64,000 nt of DNA from Enterobacter sp. Cy-643 (GCF_011752815.1 NZ_VWWV01000001.1:558001-622000), one strand, 5' to 3'. Positions 18,058 through 28,672 are shown, counted from the stretch's first letter. The notes: generated from the sequence alone by a model not told the origin. Numbers and translations are program-made.

Positions 18058-19059
18058 ATGGCAATCGAAACAATTCACATCGCGGGCATCTCTGAGCCCG
18101 TCAGCCGTATCGGCCTGGGCACGTGGGCCATTGGCGGCAGCATGTGGGGCGGCAGCAACGACGGGCAGTCGATAGCGACGCTGCACGAGGCGCTGGAGCG
18201 CGGCATCAACCTTATCGATACCGCGCCGGTGTACGGCTTTGGGCATTCCGAAGAGGTGGTGGGCAAAGCGCTGGTGGGCCGCCGGGACAAAGCGATTATT
18301 GCCACCAAAGTGGCGCTGGACTGGGACGACGCCGGACGGGTCACGCGTAATTCCACGCCGCAGCGCATTCGTCAGGAAATTGAAGACTCACTTCGTCGCC
18401 TGCAAACGGATTACATTGACCTGTATCAGGTACACTGGCCGGACGATTTAGTGGCGATAGACGAAACTGCGCGCGTGCTGGAAACGCTGCATCAGCAGGG
18501 GAAATTCCGCGCGCTCGGCGTCAGCAACTATTCGCCCGCGCAGATGGACAGATTCCGCAGCGCCGCGCCGCTGGCAACGATGCAGCCGCCGCTTAACCTG
18601 TTTGAACGCGGGGCGACGGAAACAGATTTACTGCCCTATGCGAAATACCATCAGATGGTGGTGCTGGCCTATGGCGCAATTTGCCGTGGCCTGCTGTCTG
18701 GCCGCATGACGCCGGAAACCGCGTTTGGCGAAGGCGACCTGCGCAGCTTTGATCCGAAATTCCAGCCGCCGCGTTTTGCGCAATATTTGGCCGCAGTCGA
18801 CGCGTTGAAAGCGTTGGCCGAAGAGCGCTACGGCAAGAGCGTGATGGCCCTGGCGCTGCGCTGGGTGCTGGATGCTGGCCCAACCATCGCGCTGTGGGGC
18901 GCCCGCCGGCCTGAACAGCTCAACGGGGTGGAAGACGTTTCCGGCTGGACGTTAACCGAGGAAGATAAATGCGATATTGATCGCATTTTAGCCAGTCATA
19001 TTAGCATCCCGCTTGGGGCTGAATTTATGGCACCTCCGCACCGCAAAACAACGCTTTAG
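18058..19059 (+). CDS. Aldo/keto reductase
   Basis: 333 residues of an (alpha/beta)8 NADPH-dependent reductase. The catalytic tetrad is present: D54 and Y59 (LIDTAPVYG), K84 (IATKVAL) and H126 (YQVHWPD). The GARRPEQL region near 281-288 is the usual NADP-binding stretch. It reduces an aldehyde or ketone to an alcohol in the cytoplasm; the substrate is unknown. It starts at ATG 18058 after AGGGGGAAA. It is the first gene of a three-gene plus-strand unit with an MFS exporter and a GlcG-like protein, which suggests handling of a toxic carbonyl or a catabolic intermediate. Confidence 0.9.
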   Translation: MAIETIHIAGISEPVSRIGLGTWAIGGSMWGGSNDGQSIATLHEALERGINLIDTAPVYGFGHSEEVVGKALVGRRDKAIIATKVALDWDDAGRVTRNSTPQRIRQEIEDSLRRLQTDYIDLYQVHWPDDLVAIDETARVLETLHQQGKFRALGVSNYSPAQMDRFRSAAPLATMQPPLNLFERGATETDLLPYAKYHQMVVLAYGAICRGLLSGRMTPETAFGEGDLRSFDPKFQPPRFAQYLAAVDALKALAEERYGKSVMALALRWVLDAGPTIALWGARRPEQLNGVEDVSGWTLTEEDKCDIDRILASHISIPLGAEFMAPPHRKTTL

Positions 19060-19128
19060 TTTTCTCTCGCACCCCGGCGAACCGCGCCGGGGCGTATTTT
19101 GTTGTTCACCTGCACAAGTCAAAAAACT

Positions 19129-20352
19129 ATGTCATCACTTAATGAACAAGCCCTTGAACAGAGGGCTGAGACGGTTTCCCTGTCGCGAGTGGGGCTGCTA
19201 AAAGCGCTGTTCGCCCTCGGCATGGGCGGCTTTGCCATAGGCACCGGCGAATTCGTTATCATGGGATTGCTGCCGGATGCCGCAAACGGGCTGCACGTTT
19301 CGATTCCCTCCGCGGGCCACCTGATCAGCATTTATGCGCTGGGCGTGGTGGTCGGGGCTCCGCTGCTGGCGGTGCTGGGCGCCCGCATGGCGCGGCGCGA
19401 TTTTCTGATTGCCCTGATGGCGATGTTTGCCGTGGGCAACCTGTTGAGCGCCTTTGCTCCCGGCTACTACTCAATGATGCTGGCGCGTTTCCTGGCTGGT
19501 TTCCCGCACGGGACGTTCTTCGGCGTCGCGGCTCTGCTGGCGGCGAGCCTTGTTGAGCGTTCGAAGCGGGCGCAGGCGGTGTCGATGGTGCTGCTTGGCC
19601 TGACGATAGCCAACTTACTCGGCGTGCCAGCGGTGGCGGCCATTGGGCAACTGTTCGGCTGGCGCAGCGCGTTTGCCATCGTCGGTGGCCTGGCGGTATT
19701 GACGCTAATTCTGGTTCGGGCCTGGGTGCCCTGGCATGCCGGAGATAAAGACGCCAGTCCTTTACGCGAACTGACCGCGCTGACCCGCAAGCAGGTACTG
19801 CTGACGTTGGCCATTGGCGCGATTGGCAGCGGCGGAATGTTCTCCGTCTTCAGCTACGTGAAGCCCACCATGCTGGAGCTGGCGCATCAGTCGGTAGGGA
19901 TGATCCCGGTGATCCTGTCGATGTTCGGCCTGGGCATGATTGTCGGCAATATCGTCGGCGGTCGTCTGGCGGATCGCGGGCTGGAGAAAACCGTCCGGCT
20001 GCTGCTGATTTGGGCGATTCTGGTGCTCAGCGCGTACGTTTACACCTCGCACTACCCGTGGCTGGGCGCGGTCACCGTCATGCTGGTTGGCACAATGGTG
20101 TCGCTTTCTTCGGTGCTGCAAATTCGCCTGATGGACGTCGCCGGGGACGCGCAAACTATGGCGGCGGCGATGAACCACTCGGCGTTCAACATCGCCAACG
20201 CGTTAGGCGCCTGGCTTGGCGGGGTGACTATTTCCGCCGGCTTTGGCTGGGAGTCCACCGGCTGGGTAGGGGCAATTCTGGCGGTCTTCGGCCTGTTGAT
20301 CCACACCTGGGCAGTTATTGACGCCAAAAAACATCCGCCGTTAGCGCATTGA
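19129..20352 (+). CDS. MFS transporter, AraJ/YdhP-like (DHA1 family)
   Basis: About 407 residues from ATG 19129; a TTG ten codons upstream is less likely. Twelve hydrophobic segments are visible. The N-terminal GMGGFAIGTGEFVIMGLLP is typical of the AraJ/YdhP/NepI group, and FLAGFPHGTFFGVAALLA is the family's conserved helix 4-5 region. Proteins of this group export sugars, nucleosides or drugs. It follows the aldo-keto reductase by 69 bases and precedes the GlcG-like gene by nine, so an operon is likely. Substrate is unknown. Confidence 0.85.
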   Translation: MSSLNEQALEQRAETVSLSRVGLLKALFALGMGGFAIGTGEFVIMGLLPDAANGLHVSIPSAGHLISIYALGVVVGAPLLAVLGARMARRDFLIALMAMFAVGNLLSAFAPGYYSMMLARFLAGFPHGTFFGVAALLAASLVERSKRAQAVSMVLLGLTIANLLGVPAVAAIGQLFGWRSAFAIVGGLAVLTLILVRAWVPWHAGDKDASPLRELTALTRKQVLLTLAIGAIGSGGMFSVFSYVKPTMLELAHQSVGMIPVILSMFGLGMIVGNIVGGRLADRGLEKTVRLLLIWAILVLSAYVYTSHYPWLGAVTVMLVGTMVSLSSVLQIRLMDVAGDAQTMAAAMNHSAFNIANALGAWLGGVTISAGFGWESTGWVGAILAVFGLLIHTWAVIDAKKHPPLAH

Positions 20353-20361
20353 GGTTTTATC

Positions 20362-20778
20362 GTGACAGTCAGTTTAGTTCTTGCAGAAGCGCTGATCGCC
20401 AGCGTAAAAACGGCGGTGGAGACCCACAGATTTCCACCGGTTTCCGTGGTGGTGCTGGACAGCGGCGGCCATTTAACGGCCTTTGCCCGCATGGACGGGA
20501 CATTTCTGGCCACCATTGATATCGCCATGCGCAAAGCCCGCACGGCTGTGCTGTTCCAGGCCAATAGCGAAGACGTCGGCGTTAATTTGCACCCGAACGG
20601 TCCGGCGTATTCGCTGGAAAACAGTAACGGTGGGCTGGTCGGCATTGATGGCGGTATCCCGCTGCGCAACGCTGAGGGCGTAGTTGTTGGCGCGATTGGG
20701 GTTTCGGGTGCCACGAAAGAGCAGGACGGGCAAATTGCTGCCTTTGCCGTGGAAACGGTGTTCGGCATACGCGTTTAA
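20362..20778 (+). CDS. GlcG/HbpS-like protein (DUF336)
   Basis: 138 residues from GTG 20362. The fold-defining motifs of the HbpS/GlcG family are present: VVVLDSGGHLTAFARMDG near residues 27-44 and GGIPLRNAEGVVVGAIGVSGA near 94-114. Members bind haem or small ligands or are of unknown role near glycolate genes. No signal peptide is seen, so it is probably cytoplasmic. It is the last gene of the aldo-keto reductase / MFS unit and ends at a strong terminator. Its exact contribution to the module is not known. Confidence 0.8.
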   Translation: MTVSLVLAEALIASVKTAVETHRFPPVSVVVLDSGGHLTAFARMDGTFLATIDIAMRKARTAVLFQANSEDVGVNLHPNGPAYSLENSNGGLVGIDGGIPLRNAEGVVVGAIGVSGATKEQDGQIAAFAVETVFGIRV

Positions 20779-20783
20779 TGACA

Positions 20784-20814
20784 GAAAGGGAGCGAAATTC
20801 GCTCCCTTTCTTTT
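20784..20814 (+). terminator. Terminator of the reductase/MFS/GlcG operon
   Basis: GAAAGGGAGCG (20784-20794) pairs with CGCTCCCTTTC (20100 series, 20800-20810), followed by TTTT. It sits just before the 3' end of convergent ascG. Confidence 0.85.
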
Positions 20815-20817
20815 GCC

Positions 20818-21840
20818 TTATTTTGGCTGAAAATGTGGCCCTTTCGTCACAGAATCCCGCACGATCATCTCCGAACTGTACACGTTATCCCGCGAGAAAT
20901 AGCCGCCGTCCAGCATCGCCGTCAGGCGGTTGATGACCTCATGGATCATCTCGCTCACCGGCTCTTTCACGCTCGACAGCGGTGGGGAGAGAAAAGCCCC
21001 GGTCGGGACATTATCAAAGCCAATAACCGACACATCGTGCGGTACCGACAGACCTGCCTGACCGAGTCTGCTAATGGCGCCGATAGCCATGTCATCGTTA
21101 CTGGCGACCAGGGCGCTAAAATCCTGTTTCGCTGAAAGCAGCGTTTCTACGGCGGCAGAACCGCTGGCGGGCGTCCATTTTCCGGTGGCGATAAGCTCAT
21201 CCCGGACCGGCAGCCCGGCCTGCTCCAGCGCTTCGCGGTAGCCCGACAGGCGCTCTCTCGCCGTGGGGGAGTCGAGGACGCCGGTGATAAAGGCGATGTC
21301 TCGGTGGCCCTGGTCAATCAGGTAGCGCGTGGCCCTGAAGCTGGAGCCTGTGTGATCGCAGCAAATGCAGTGGCTCTGGTGTTTACGCAGCTTGCGGTTC
21401 ATCACCATGATCGGCTGCTTATGCTGCTCAATCAGCGCATCCATCTCATCCACGCTTAAAAAACGCGGGTAAATGATCACCGCGTCGCAGTGCAAATCGA
21501 GCAGAAACTGAACGGCGGCCTGCTCTTCCTGGGCGCTGTGTTTGCCGTCGACCAGAATCAGCTGCCGTCCGCTGGCTTCCAGCTTTAGCGCGGCCTGGGA
21601 AAGCAATTCGCTAAAATAGTTCCCGCTGTACAGCGTGTTGGTCACCACCAGGCCGATGTAGCCTGATTTGCTGGTTGCCAGATTGCGTGCCAGCAGATTG
21701 GGGCGATACCCCGTTTCCTGAATGGCCTGGTACACCTGTGTTTTAGTGGACTCGCTCACGTAGCCCTTGCCCGACAACACGCGCGAAACGGTCGCCTTTG
21801 ATACGCCTGCTTTTTTCGCCACTTCCTGCATCGTCGACAT
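20818..21840 (-). CDS. ascG: LacI family repressor AscG of the asc beta-glucoside operon
   Basis: 340 residues from ATG 21840 (MSTMQEVAKKAGVSKATVSRVLSGKGYVS). An open frame 16 codons longer lacks family similarity. The LacI-type DNA-binding headpiece occupies residues 1-57. The effector core contains IIYPRFLSVDEMD, VASNDDMAIGA and SVIGFDNVPTGA, all shared with E. coli AscG. It represses the divergent ascFB genes until a beta-glucoside signal appears. E. coli also has this gene divergent from ascF but at a different chromosomal place, so the whole unit looks like a portable cassette here. Confidence 0.9.
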   Translation of the reverse strand: MSTMQEVAKKAGVSKATVSRVLSGKGYVSESTKTQVYQAIQETGYRPNLLARNLATSKSGYIGLVVTNTLYSGNYFSELLSQAALKLEASGRQLILVDGKHSAQEEQAAVQFLLDLHCDAVIIYPRFLSVDEMDALIEQHKQPIMVMNRKLRKHQSHCICCDHTGSSFRATRYLIDQGHRDIAFITGVLDSPTARERLSGYREALEQAGLPVRDELIATGKWTPASGSAAVETLLSAKQDFSALVASNDDMAIGAISRLGQAGLSVPHDVSVIGFDNVPTGAFLSPPLSSVKEPVSEMIHEVINRLTAMLDGGYFSRDNVYSSEMIVRDSVTKGPHFQPK

Positions 21841-21988
21841 AAAGGCTTCTCGTAAGTTCGTCATTTCTGACCATTTTACACCTTTCATGGCCCAGGCGCA
21901 GCGTGACCTGTATTTCGATGTGAATCACAAAAATAGATCTTCATAAAAATAGTTATTGTTATCTTATTTTTAACTACACATGATTATG

Positions 21989-22002
21989 TGGAACCGGTTA
22001 CC
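21989..22002. promoter_or_regulatory. Candidate AscG operator
   Basis: TGGAACCGGTTACC carries a perfect AACCGGTT core (21992-21999), the central pattern of LacI-family operators. It lies about 30 bases before the ascF start and about 150 before ascG, downstream of a weak TTGTTA/GATTAT promoter-like pair. Confidence 0.65.
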
Positions 22003-22032
22003 TACGAAATCATAACAAGAGAGTTTCACCTC

Positions 22033-23490
22033 ATGGCTAACAAGTACGAGGCAGTATCCCGACAGATTGTTGAGGCTTTAGGCGGCGCGGAAAACGTGGT
22101 GGCGGTAACCCACTGCATGACGCGGCTGCGCTTTGTATTACAGGACGATGCAAGGGTGGACAGTGCCAGGCTGAAGGCCATTTCCGGCGTGCTGGGCGTG
22201 GTGAAAAACGACCAGCAGTGCCAGGTCATTATCGGCAACACGGTATCTCAGGCCTACGCCGAAGTGCTCAAACATCTCCCCGAAGGGGCAGGAGACAGGC
22301 CGCAGGCGGCAAAGGGCAAACTGACCCTGAAACGCATCGGCGCGGGCATCCTGGATGCGCTGATTGGCACTATGTCGCCGCTTATCCCGGCGATTATCGG
22401 CGGCTCGATGGTGAAGTTACTGGCAATGATCCTCGCGATGACCGGGCTATTTGAAACGACCTCCTCGACGCTGACCATTCTTAACCTCATCGGCGACGGC
22501 GCTTTCTTCTTCCTGCCGGTGATGGTGGCGGCTTCCGCCGCCGTGAAATTTAAAACCAATATGTCGCTGGCGATTGCTATCGCCGGGGTGCTGGTACATC
22601 CGGCCTTTATTGACCTGATGGCGAAGGCGGCCCAGGGGCAGGCGGTTGATTTTATGGGCATACCCGTCACCGCCGTGAAATACACCTACACCGTGATCCC
22701 CGCGCTGGTGATGACCTGGCTGCTGTCGTACATCGAAAAAGGCGTGGATCGCATTACGCCAGCAGTGACCAAAAACTTCCTCAAGCCGATGCTGATTGTG
22801 CTGGTTTCCGCGCCGATAGCGATTTTACTGATTGGGCCGTTAGGTATCTGGATTGGCAGCGGGATCTCCTCGCTGGTGTACACCGTGCACGGTTATCTGG
22901 GCTGGCTTTCCGTCGCCATCATGGGGGCTATCTGGCCGCTGCTGGTGATGACCGGCATGCACCGCGTGTTTACGCCAACGATTATCCAGACCATCGCCGA
23001 AACAGGCAAAGAAGGCATGGTTATGCCGTCGGAAATTGGCGCTAACCTGTCCCTCGGTGGATCTTCTTTGGCCGTCGCCTGGCGAACGAAAAACCCTGAA
23101 CTGCGTCAGACCGCGCTTGCTGCCGCAGCGTCAGCAATCGTGGCTGGCATTTCAGAGCCTGCGCTTTACGGCGTCGCGGTGCGGCTGAAACGCCCGCTGG
23201 TTGCCTGCCTTATCAGCGGTTTTATTTGCGGTGCCGTCGCCGGTATCGGCGGGCTGGCCAGCCATTCTATGGCTTCACCGGGGCTATTCACCAGCGTGCA
23301 GTTCTTCGATCCCGCCAACCCGATGAGCATCGTTTGGGTGGGGGCGGTGATGATTCTGGCCGTGGTGCTGTCGTTTATTACTACGCTTATTCTCGGCTTT
23401 GACGATATTCCCGTTGAGGAGGCGAAAGCCGAAGAGCAGGGCAGCAGCACGGCATTTGTACGACCAGATAATGCAGTAAAAACACTTTAA
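22033..23490 (+). CDS. ascF: PTS beta-glucoside transporter subunit IIBC AscF
   Basis: 485 residues from ATG 22033, after AAGAGAG. The N-terminal EIIB domain (residues 1-85) holds the phosphorylated cysteine in THCMTRLRF. The EIIC domain follows with about ten membrane helices and the conserved GIxEPALYG-type loop (GISEPALYGVAVRLKRP). It takes up beta-glucosides such as arbutin, salicin or cellobiose while phosphorylating them. There is no IIA domain, so a IIA is supplied in trans, as for E. coli AscF. It is followed by ascB after 12 bases. Confidence 0.93.
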   Translation: MANKYEAVSRQIVEALGGAENVVAVTHCMTRLRFVLQDDARVDSARLKAISGVLGVVKNDQQCQVIIGNTVSQAYAEVLKHLPEGAGDRPQAAKGKLTLKRIGAGILDALIGTMSPLIPAIIGGSMVKLLAMILAMTGLFETTSSTLTILNLIGDGAFFFLPVMVAASAAVKFKTNMSLAIAIAGVLVHPAFIDLMAKAAQGQAVDFMGIPVTAVKYTYTVIPALVMTWLLSYIEKGVDRITPAVTKNFLKPMLIVLVSAPIAILLIGPLGIWIGSGISSLVYTVHGYLGWLSVAIMGAIWPLLVMTGMHRVFTPTIIQTIAETGKEGMVMPSEIGANLSLGGSSLAVAWRTKNPELRQTALAAAASAIVAGISEPALYGVAVRLKRPLVACLISGFICGAVAGIGGLASHSMASPGLFTSVQFFDPANPMSIVWVGAVMILAVVLSFITTLILGFDDIPVEEAKAEEQGSSTAFVRPDNAVKTL

Positions 23491-24933
<1,443 letters not shown>

Positions 24934-24943
24934 TTTTCCCCTC

Positions 24944-25106
24944 ACCCCGGCCCTCTCCCCAGAGGGGCGAGGGAGAAAAAACTAAGAATCAACGTTTTAT
25001 CCCATTCCCCAGAGGGGCGAGGGAGAAAAAACTAAGAATTAACGTTTTATCCCATTCCCCAGAGGGGCGAGGGAGAAAAATCAAAGAACCAACGCTTTTT
25101 CCCCTC
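24944..25106. repeat. Tandem 50-bp repeats built on the CCCTCTCCC palindrome
   Basis: After an initial palindromic unit (CCCCTCACCCCGGCCCTCTC), a 50-base unit beginning CCCCAGAGGGGCGAGGGAG repeats at 24957-25006, 25007-25056 (one base different) and, diverged at its end, 25057-25106. The units are directly adjacent with no spacer, so this is a tandem array and not CRISPR. Each unit contains the same hairpin core as the dispersed palindromes at 14687 and 43326. Confidence 0.85.
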
Positions 25107-25144
25107 TCCCTCCCCAGAAGGTTGGGGGGAAATACCGTTTTATC

Positions 25145-25167
25145 CCCTCTCCCTTTTAGGGAGAGGG
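25145..25167. repeat. Dispersed palindrome, CCCTCTCCC family (copy next to receptor gene)
   Basis: CCCTCTCCCT (25145-25154), loop TTT, AGGGAGAGGG (25158-25167): a perfect 10-bp stem, followed by TTAGGGTGAGGG. It lies just past the 3' end of the FecA-like gene and may serve as its terminator. Confidence 0.8.
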
Positions 25168-25185
25168 TTAGGGTGAGGGTCGTTA

Positions 25186-27324
25186 TCAGAACGCCAGAGA
25201 ACCCTGCACGAAGAAGGTACGCGGCTCGCCTACGTATTTCCCGGAGTTATTGTCATTCGAACGCGTGTAATAACGCTGATCGAACAGGTTTTTAATCCCG
25301 GCACCCAGCTTCAGGTGAGACAGCGACGGCCCAAAGTCGTACTCGCCGCGCATATTCCACACCATATAGCCTGCGATATTACCAAACTGCCCGTCCGCGC
25401 TTTCGTCGGTGATGTAGTTCGGTCCGGTACCCGGGGAGCTCTGTTTAGACTGCGCAAAACTGTCCAGATTCCATACCCAGTTGCCGGTCGCGTAGCGGGT
25501 GCCCACGGTGTAAACCTGGCGAGAGTAGAACGGCAGATCTTTCCCGGCGAAGTCACCTTTATCACTGGTGGCTTTGGTGTAGGTGTACGTGGTGTATACG
25601 CTCACGCCGTCCAGCGCGCGGTTGACTTCACTCAGATCGTAATTCAGCGCCAGTTCAAGGCCCTGGTGTTTGGTTGCACCGAGGTTCGTCCAGCCCACAA
25701 TGTTGTTGATGTACTGCAGCTGATCGTCGAAGTCGATGTAGAACAGCGTCGCTTCAGCCTTCAGCGCGGTATCGTCATAACGGGTACCGAACTCATAGGT
25801 ATGCGCTTTTTCCGGGGTCAGGCCGGCTGCCGGCTGATTGCCGCTGCCGCCGCGGGTCAGCTGGAAGTACTGCATGCTGCCGAAGGAGGTGCTGGCATTG
25901 GCGAACAGTTTCCAGGCATCAGACATATGGTACATCACGCTGATAGAAGGCAGCGGCTGGCTGTAGGTCTTCTCGCGATCGATGTTCTGGAAGGCGTCGC
26001 TGGTGTGCGTTTTGATGCTTTCATAGCGCAGACCCGGCGTAATCGTCCAGTCGCTGACGTTGATGGCATCATCAATATAGAAAGCGTTCGCTGCAGTACC
26101 GCCCGAGCTGTGCTGGTAGTACTCGGTCATGTCCGGTTTGGTGAAGGTTGTCGCAGGATCATACGCTGTTGGCGTGCGGTAACCTTTCTCGTCCGACGTT
26201 TCGTTCAGGTAGCGGTAGCCCAGGGTGACTTCATGAGACATATCCCAGAAGCGGAACAGCTGAGAATAGGTTGGCTCAATCGCCCAGGTGGAGTAGTTGC
26301 GAGGTGCTGAGTTCAGGGTTCGTTTGCTGCCCTTGAAATACTCCAGATCGCTGCTGCGGTAGCTGTCGGTGAAGTAGGTCAGCACCTCCAGCTTTTTATC
26401 GTCTTCTGTGTGCTTGTATTTGAAGGACATGTCCTTGCGGCGGCCTTCAAAGCTGTCCCAGCGGCGGTCCGACTGGAATGGATCTTTCGCATACTGGGCG
26501 GTCGTCAGGCCGCCTGGCATACCTGACTGGGCTTCGTAATAGTGGAAGTTAGCCTGCAGCTCATCGCGATCGGTGAAGTTGTACTTGGTCTTCAGCATGA
26601 AATCGTCGATGTCGGTATTGTCGTTGCTTTCACGGTAGCCCTGGCCGTGCAGGCCGGAGTAAAGCAGTTCTGCACCAAAGCCGTTATCAGCCGTGCCGCC
26701 CACGGACGCGCTGGTCAGCGTTTTCAGGCCGCCGTGGCTGGCGCCCTGGGTCTGCGCGCTGACGGTGCCGCCAAACTCTTTTGGAATGTCGCGGGTGACA
26801 AAGTTAATCACGCCGCCAACGTTTTGCGGCCCATAACGCACCGCGCCGCCGCCGCGAACTACGTCCACGGACTGAATGTTGCCCATGCCCAGCGGCGCCA
26901 TGGAAAGCTGTGGCTGGCCGTAAGGGGCAACCGCGAGCGGCACGCCGTCCATCAGGATGGTTGAACGTGGGGACAGGCGAGAAGTCAGGCCGCGCACGCC
27001 AACGTTAAGGGAAATGTCGCTGCCGCCGGTGCCGTTGTTGTCACGCACCTGCACGCCCGGAATGCCTTTTAGCGCATCGGCTAGCGTCTCTGAACCTTGC
27101 TCACGAAGCTGCTGATCTGTCACGATCGAGCGTGCGCCGGGGTGGTTAAGCAGCACGGTGCTGGTATCCGGATTATCCAGCCAGTTGCCGACGACGGTAA
27201 TGTCGTCAGCTTTTTTATCTGCGGGAGCTTTATCTGTTTGTGTGTTATCAGCGGCGAGCGCTGGCAGCGCAAATGCTATCGCGCTTGCCAGGAGAGAGAC
27301 ACGAAAAAGGGGGCGCATCATCAT
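25186..27324 (-). CDS. FecA-like TonB-dependent ferric siderophore receptor
   Basis: 712 residues. A signal peptide ends after ALA (residue 24). A TonB box-like DDITVVG is at 40-46. A plug domain (about 50-175, with NNGTGGSDISLNVGVRGL and RSTILMDGVPLAVAPYGQPQLS) and a 22-strand barrel with C-terminal phenylalanine follow. Similarity to E. coli FecA is extensive over plug and barrel, but the N-terminal signalling domain that contacts FecR is absent, and no fecIR genes are near. So it probably imports a ferric citrate-like or other iron chelate under Fur control only. The upstream region holds a Fur-like box. A binding-protein gene lies just upstream on the same strand. Confidence 0.9.
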   Translation of the reverse strand: MMMRPLFRVSLLASAIAFALPALAADNTQTDKAPADKKADDITVVGNWLDNPDTSTVLLNHPGARSIVTDQQLREQGSETLADALKGIPGVQVRDNNGTGGSDISLNVGVRGLTSRLSPRSTILMDGVPLAVAPYGQPQLSMAPLGMGNIQSVDVVRGGGAVRYGPQNVGGVINFVTRDIPKEFGGTVSAQTQGASHGGLKTLTSASVGGTADNGFGAELLYSGLHGQGYRESNDNTDIDDFMLKTKYNFTDRDELQANFHYYEAQSGMPGGLTTAQYAKDPFQSDRRWDSFEGRRKDMSFKYKHTEDDKKLEVLTYFTDSYRSSDLEYFKGSKRTLNSAPRNYSTWAIEPTYSQLFRFWDMSHEVTLGYRYLNETSDEKGYRTPTAYDPATTFTKPDMTEYYQHSSGGTAANAFYIDDAINVSDWTITPGLRYESIKTHTSDAFQNIDREKTYSQPLPSISVMYHMSDAWKLFANASTSFGSMQYFQLTRGGSGNQPAAGLTPEKAHTYEFGTRYDDTALKAEATLFYIDFDDQLQYINNIVGWTNLGATKHQGLELALNYDLSEVNRALDGVSVYTTYTYTKATSDKGDFAGKDLPFYSRQVYTVGTRYATGNWVWNLDSFAQSKQSSPGTGPNYITDESADGQFGNIAGYMVWNMRGEYDFGPSLSHLKLGAGIKNLFDQRYYTRSNDNNSGKYVGEPRTFFVQGSLAF

Positions 27325-27371
27325 TCCTATAGAATTATGGGGTTGTTGTTATGAGTTTTTTTGGAAATGAC

Positions 27372-27392
27372 AATCTTAATGATAATTATTTT
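27372..27392 (-). promoter_or_regulatory. Fur-like box before the receptor gene
   Basis: AATCTTAATGATAATTATTTT, in which AATGATAATTATTTT follows the repeated GATAAT pattern of Fur sites, lies about 50 bases before the receptor start. Predicted from pattern only. Confidence 0.65.
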
Positions 27393-27444
27393 CAAGTAAA
27401 TAGTTTTGTTGCGGAATAATTCGGGATTAGGCGAAAAGTAAGCA

Positions 27445-27476
27445 AAAAAAAACCGAGCGGTTGGATGACCGCTCGG
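27445..27476 (-). terminator. Terminator of the periplasmic binding protein gene
   Basis: CCGAGCGGT (27453-27461) pairs with ACCGCTCGG (27468-27476). On the minus strand it is followed by at least eight T residues. It separates the binding-protein transcript from the receptor gene. Confidence 0.9.
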
Positions 27477-27509
27477 CCGTAAAGATGAACAGACCAGGCA
27501 TTCAGGCTG

Positions 27510-28640
27510 TTAAGGGGTAACCCAGAACACGCCGCTGTAATCCAGGGCGGTGAACTGCCTGTGAGCCTGCTCGATGTCGGCCTGTGGATCGATGTCCTTG
27601 AACAAATCCGGGTGCAGGAATTTAGCGATGGTTTCCACCGCAATGTAGTTCAGCGGAGAGTCGTAGAATTGATGGTAAATCGCCATCACGCGCTTCTCTT
27701 TCACCGCCGTGAGCACGTTAATGCCGGTACGGTTCATCAGCCCTTTGAGCTTCTGCTCGGCCACGGTTTTATCGGCCATATAGCCCAGCGGCACGGCTTT
27801 TGGCGAACGATTACCGCGGTTCCAGTCGGCACCGGTCATCAGATAAAAGTCCGGGTTGCTGGTGATAACCTGCTCGGTATTCACCTGGCCGCTCATTTCA
27901 GGGAACAGCTTGCTGCCAATATTGTTCCCGCCGGCGGTATCAATAAACTGGCCATAGCTGCCCTTGCCGAAGGTCTGGCAGCATTCATCCCCGCGAATGC
28001 CCGCCGCGCGCTCAATAAACACGCTTGGCCGCTGTTCTGGTTTCAGCGTGGCCACGCGCTCGCGCACCAGGTTCATCCGCTGCTGGTAGTGCTGAATAAA
28101 GGCGTCTGCGTTTTTCTGCTCATCAAACACTTTGCCCAGTAGCTCAATGCTGGGCAGGGTGTTGGTCAGCGGCTGCTGGCGGAAGTCGATAATCAGCACC
28201 GGAATACCCACTTTTTCCAGCTGGCTCAGCACGCCGCTGTTCTTCAGTTTGGCCAGCACGCCGATGTCAAAAATAATCAGATCCGGCTGTAAGGTGACCG
28301 CTTTTTCAACGCTGAAATCCGTGTAGTACGGATTTTCAAACATCGTGATTTTGCTTACCTGCGGGAATTTTCGCGCATAGGCGTCCGCCAGATCGGGCGC
28401 TTTGGTCTTCAGCGAGTTATCCCAGGCAATGATGTTTTCCAGCGGATCCTTCGGGTGAATAATATTCAGCGCCAGCAAGGCGCGCGCATCGGCCAGCATC
28501 ACGCGCTTTGCCGGATGGGGCAGCGTCACTTCCCGGCCCGCTACGTCGGTAACAACAATCGGGGCGGCCTGGGCGGCGAAGCTCAGCAGGGCAACGGCGG
28601 CGAGCAGCCAGCGAGCTTTGGCGGTAAACACTGTGAACAT
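27510..28640 (-). CDS. Periplasmic iron-complex binding protein (ABC SBP, PF01497-type)
   Basis: 376 residues with a signal peptide cleaved after AAQA (residue about 25), so it is a soluble periplasmic protein. VTDVAGREVTLPHPAKRVMLAD is the usual beginning of the vitamin B12/siderophore-binding fold, and LQPDLIIFDIGVLAKL is the conserved core helix region. It should bind an iron chelate that has crossed the outer membrane. It precedes the FecA-like receptor on the same strand but has its own terminator and its own Fur-like upstream site. No permease or ATPase gene is near, so it must borrow an inner-membrane importer. Two adjacent cysteines (GDECCQTFG) are unusual for this family. Confidence 0.85.
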   Translation of the reverse strand: MFTVFTAKARWLLAAVALLSFAAQAAPIVVTDVAGREVTLPHPAKRVMLADARALLALNIIHPKDPLENIIAWDNSLKTKAPDLADAYARKFPQVSKITMFENPYYTDFSVEKAVTLQPDLIIFDIGVLAKLKNSGVLSQLEKVGIPVLIIDFRQQPLTNTLPSIELLGKVFDEQKNADAFIQHYQQRMNLVRERVATLKPEQRPSVFIERAAGIRGDECCQTFGKGSYGQFIDTAGGNNIGSKLFPEMSGQVNTEQVITSNPDFYLMTGADWNRGNRSPKAVPLGYMADKTVAEQKLKGLMNRTGINVLTAVKEKRVMAIYHQFYDSPLNYIAVETIAKFLHPDLFKDIDPQADIEQAHRQFTALDYSGVFWVTP

Positions 28641-28672
28641 GGATGACCTTCAGAACGGGAAAATTTAGGAAG

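Noticed and set aside
21919-21930. CRP site before ascF (TGTGAATCACA)
   Set aside because: The half-sites are one base apart instead of six, so the usual CRP geometry is missing.
24957-25106. CRISPR array
   Set aside because: The 50-base repeats are directly adjacent, without spacers, and no cas genes are present.
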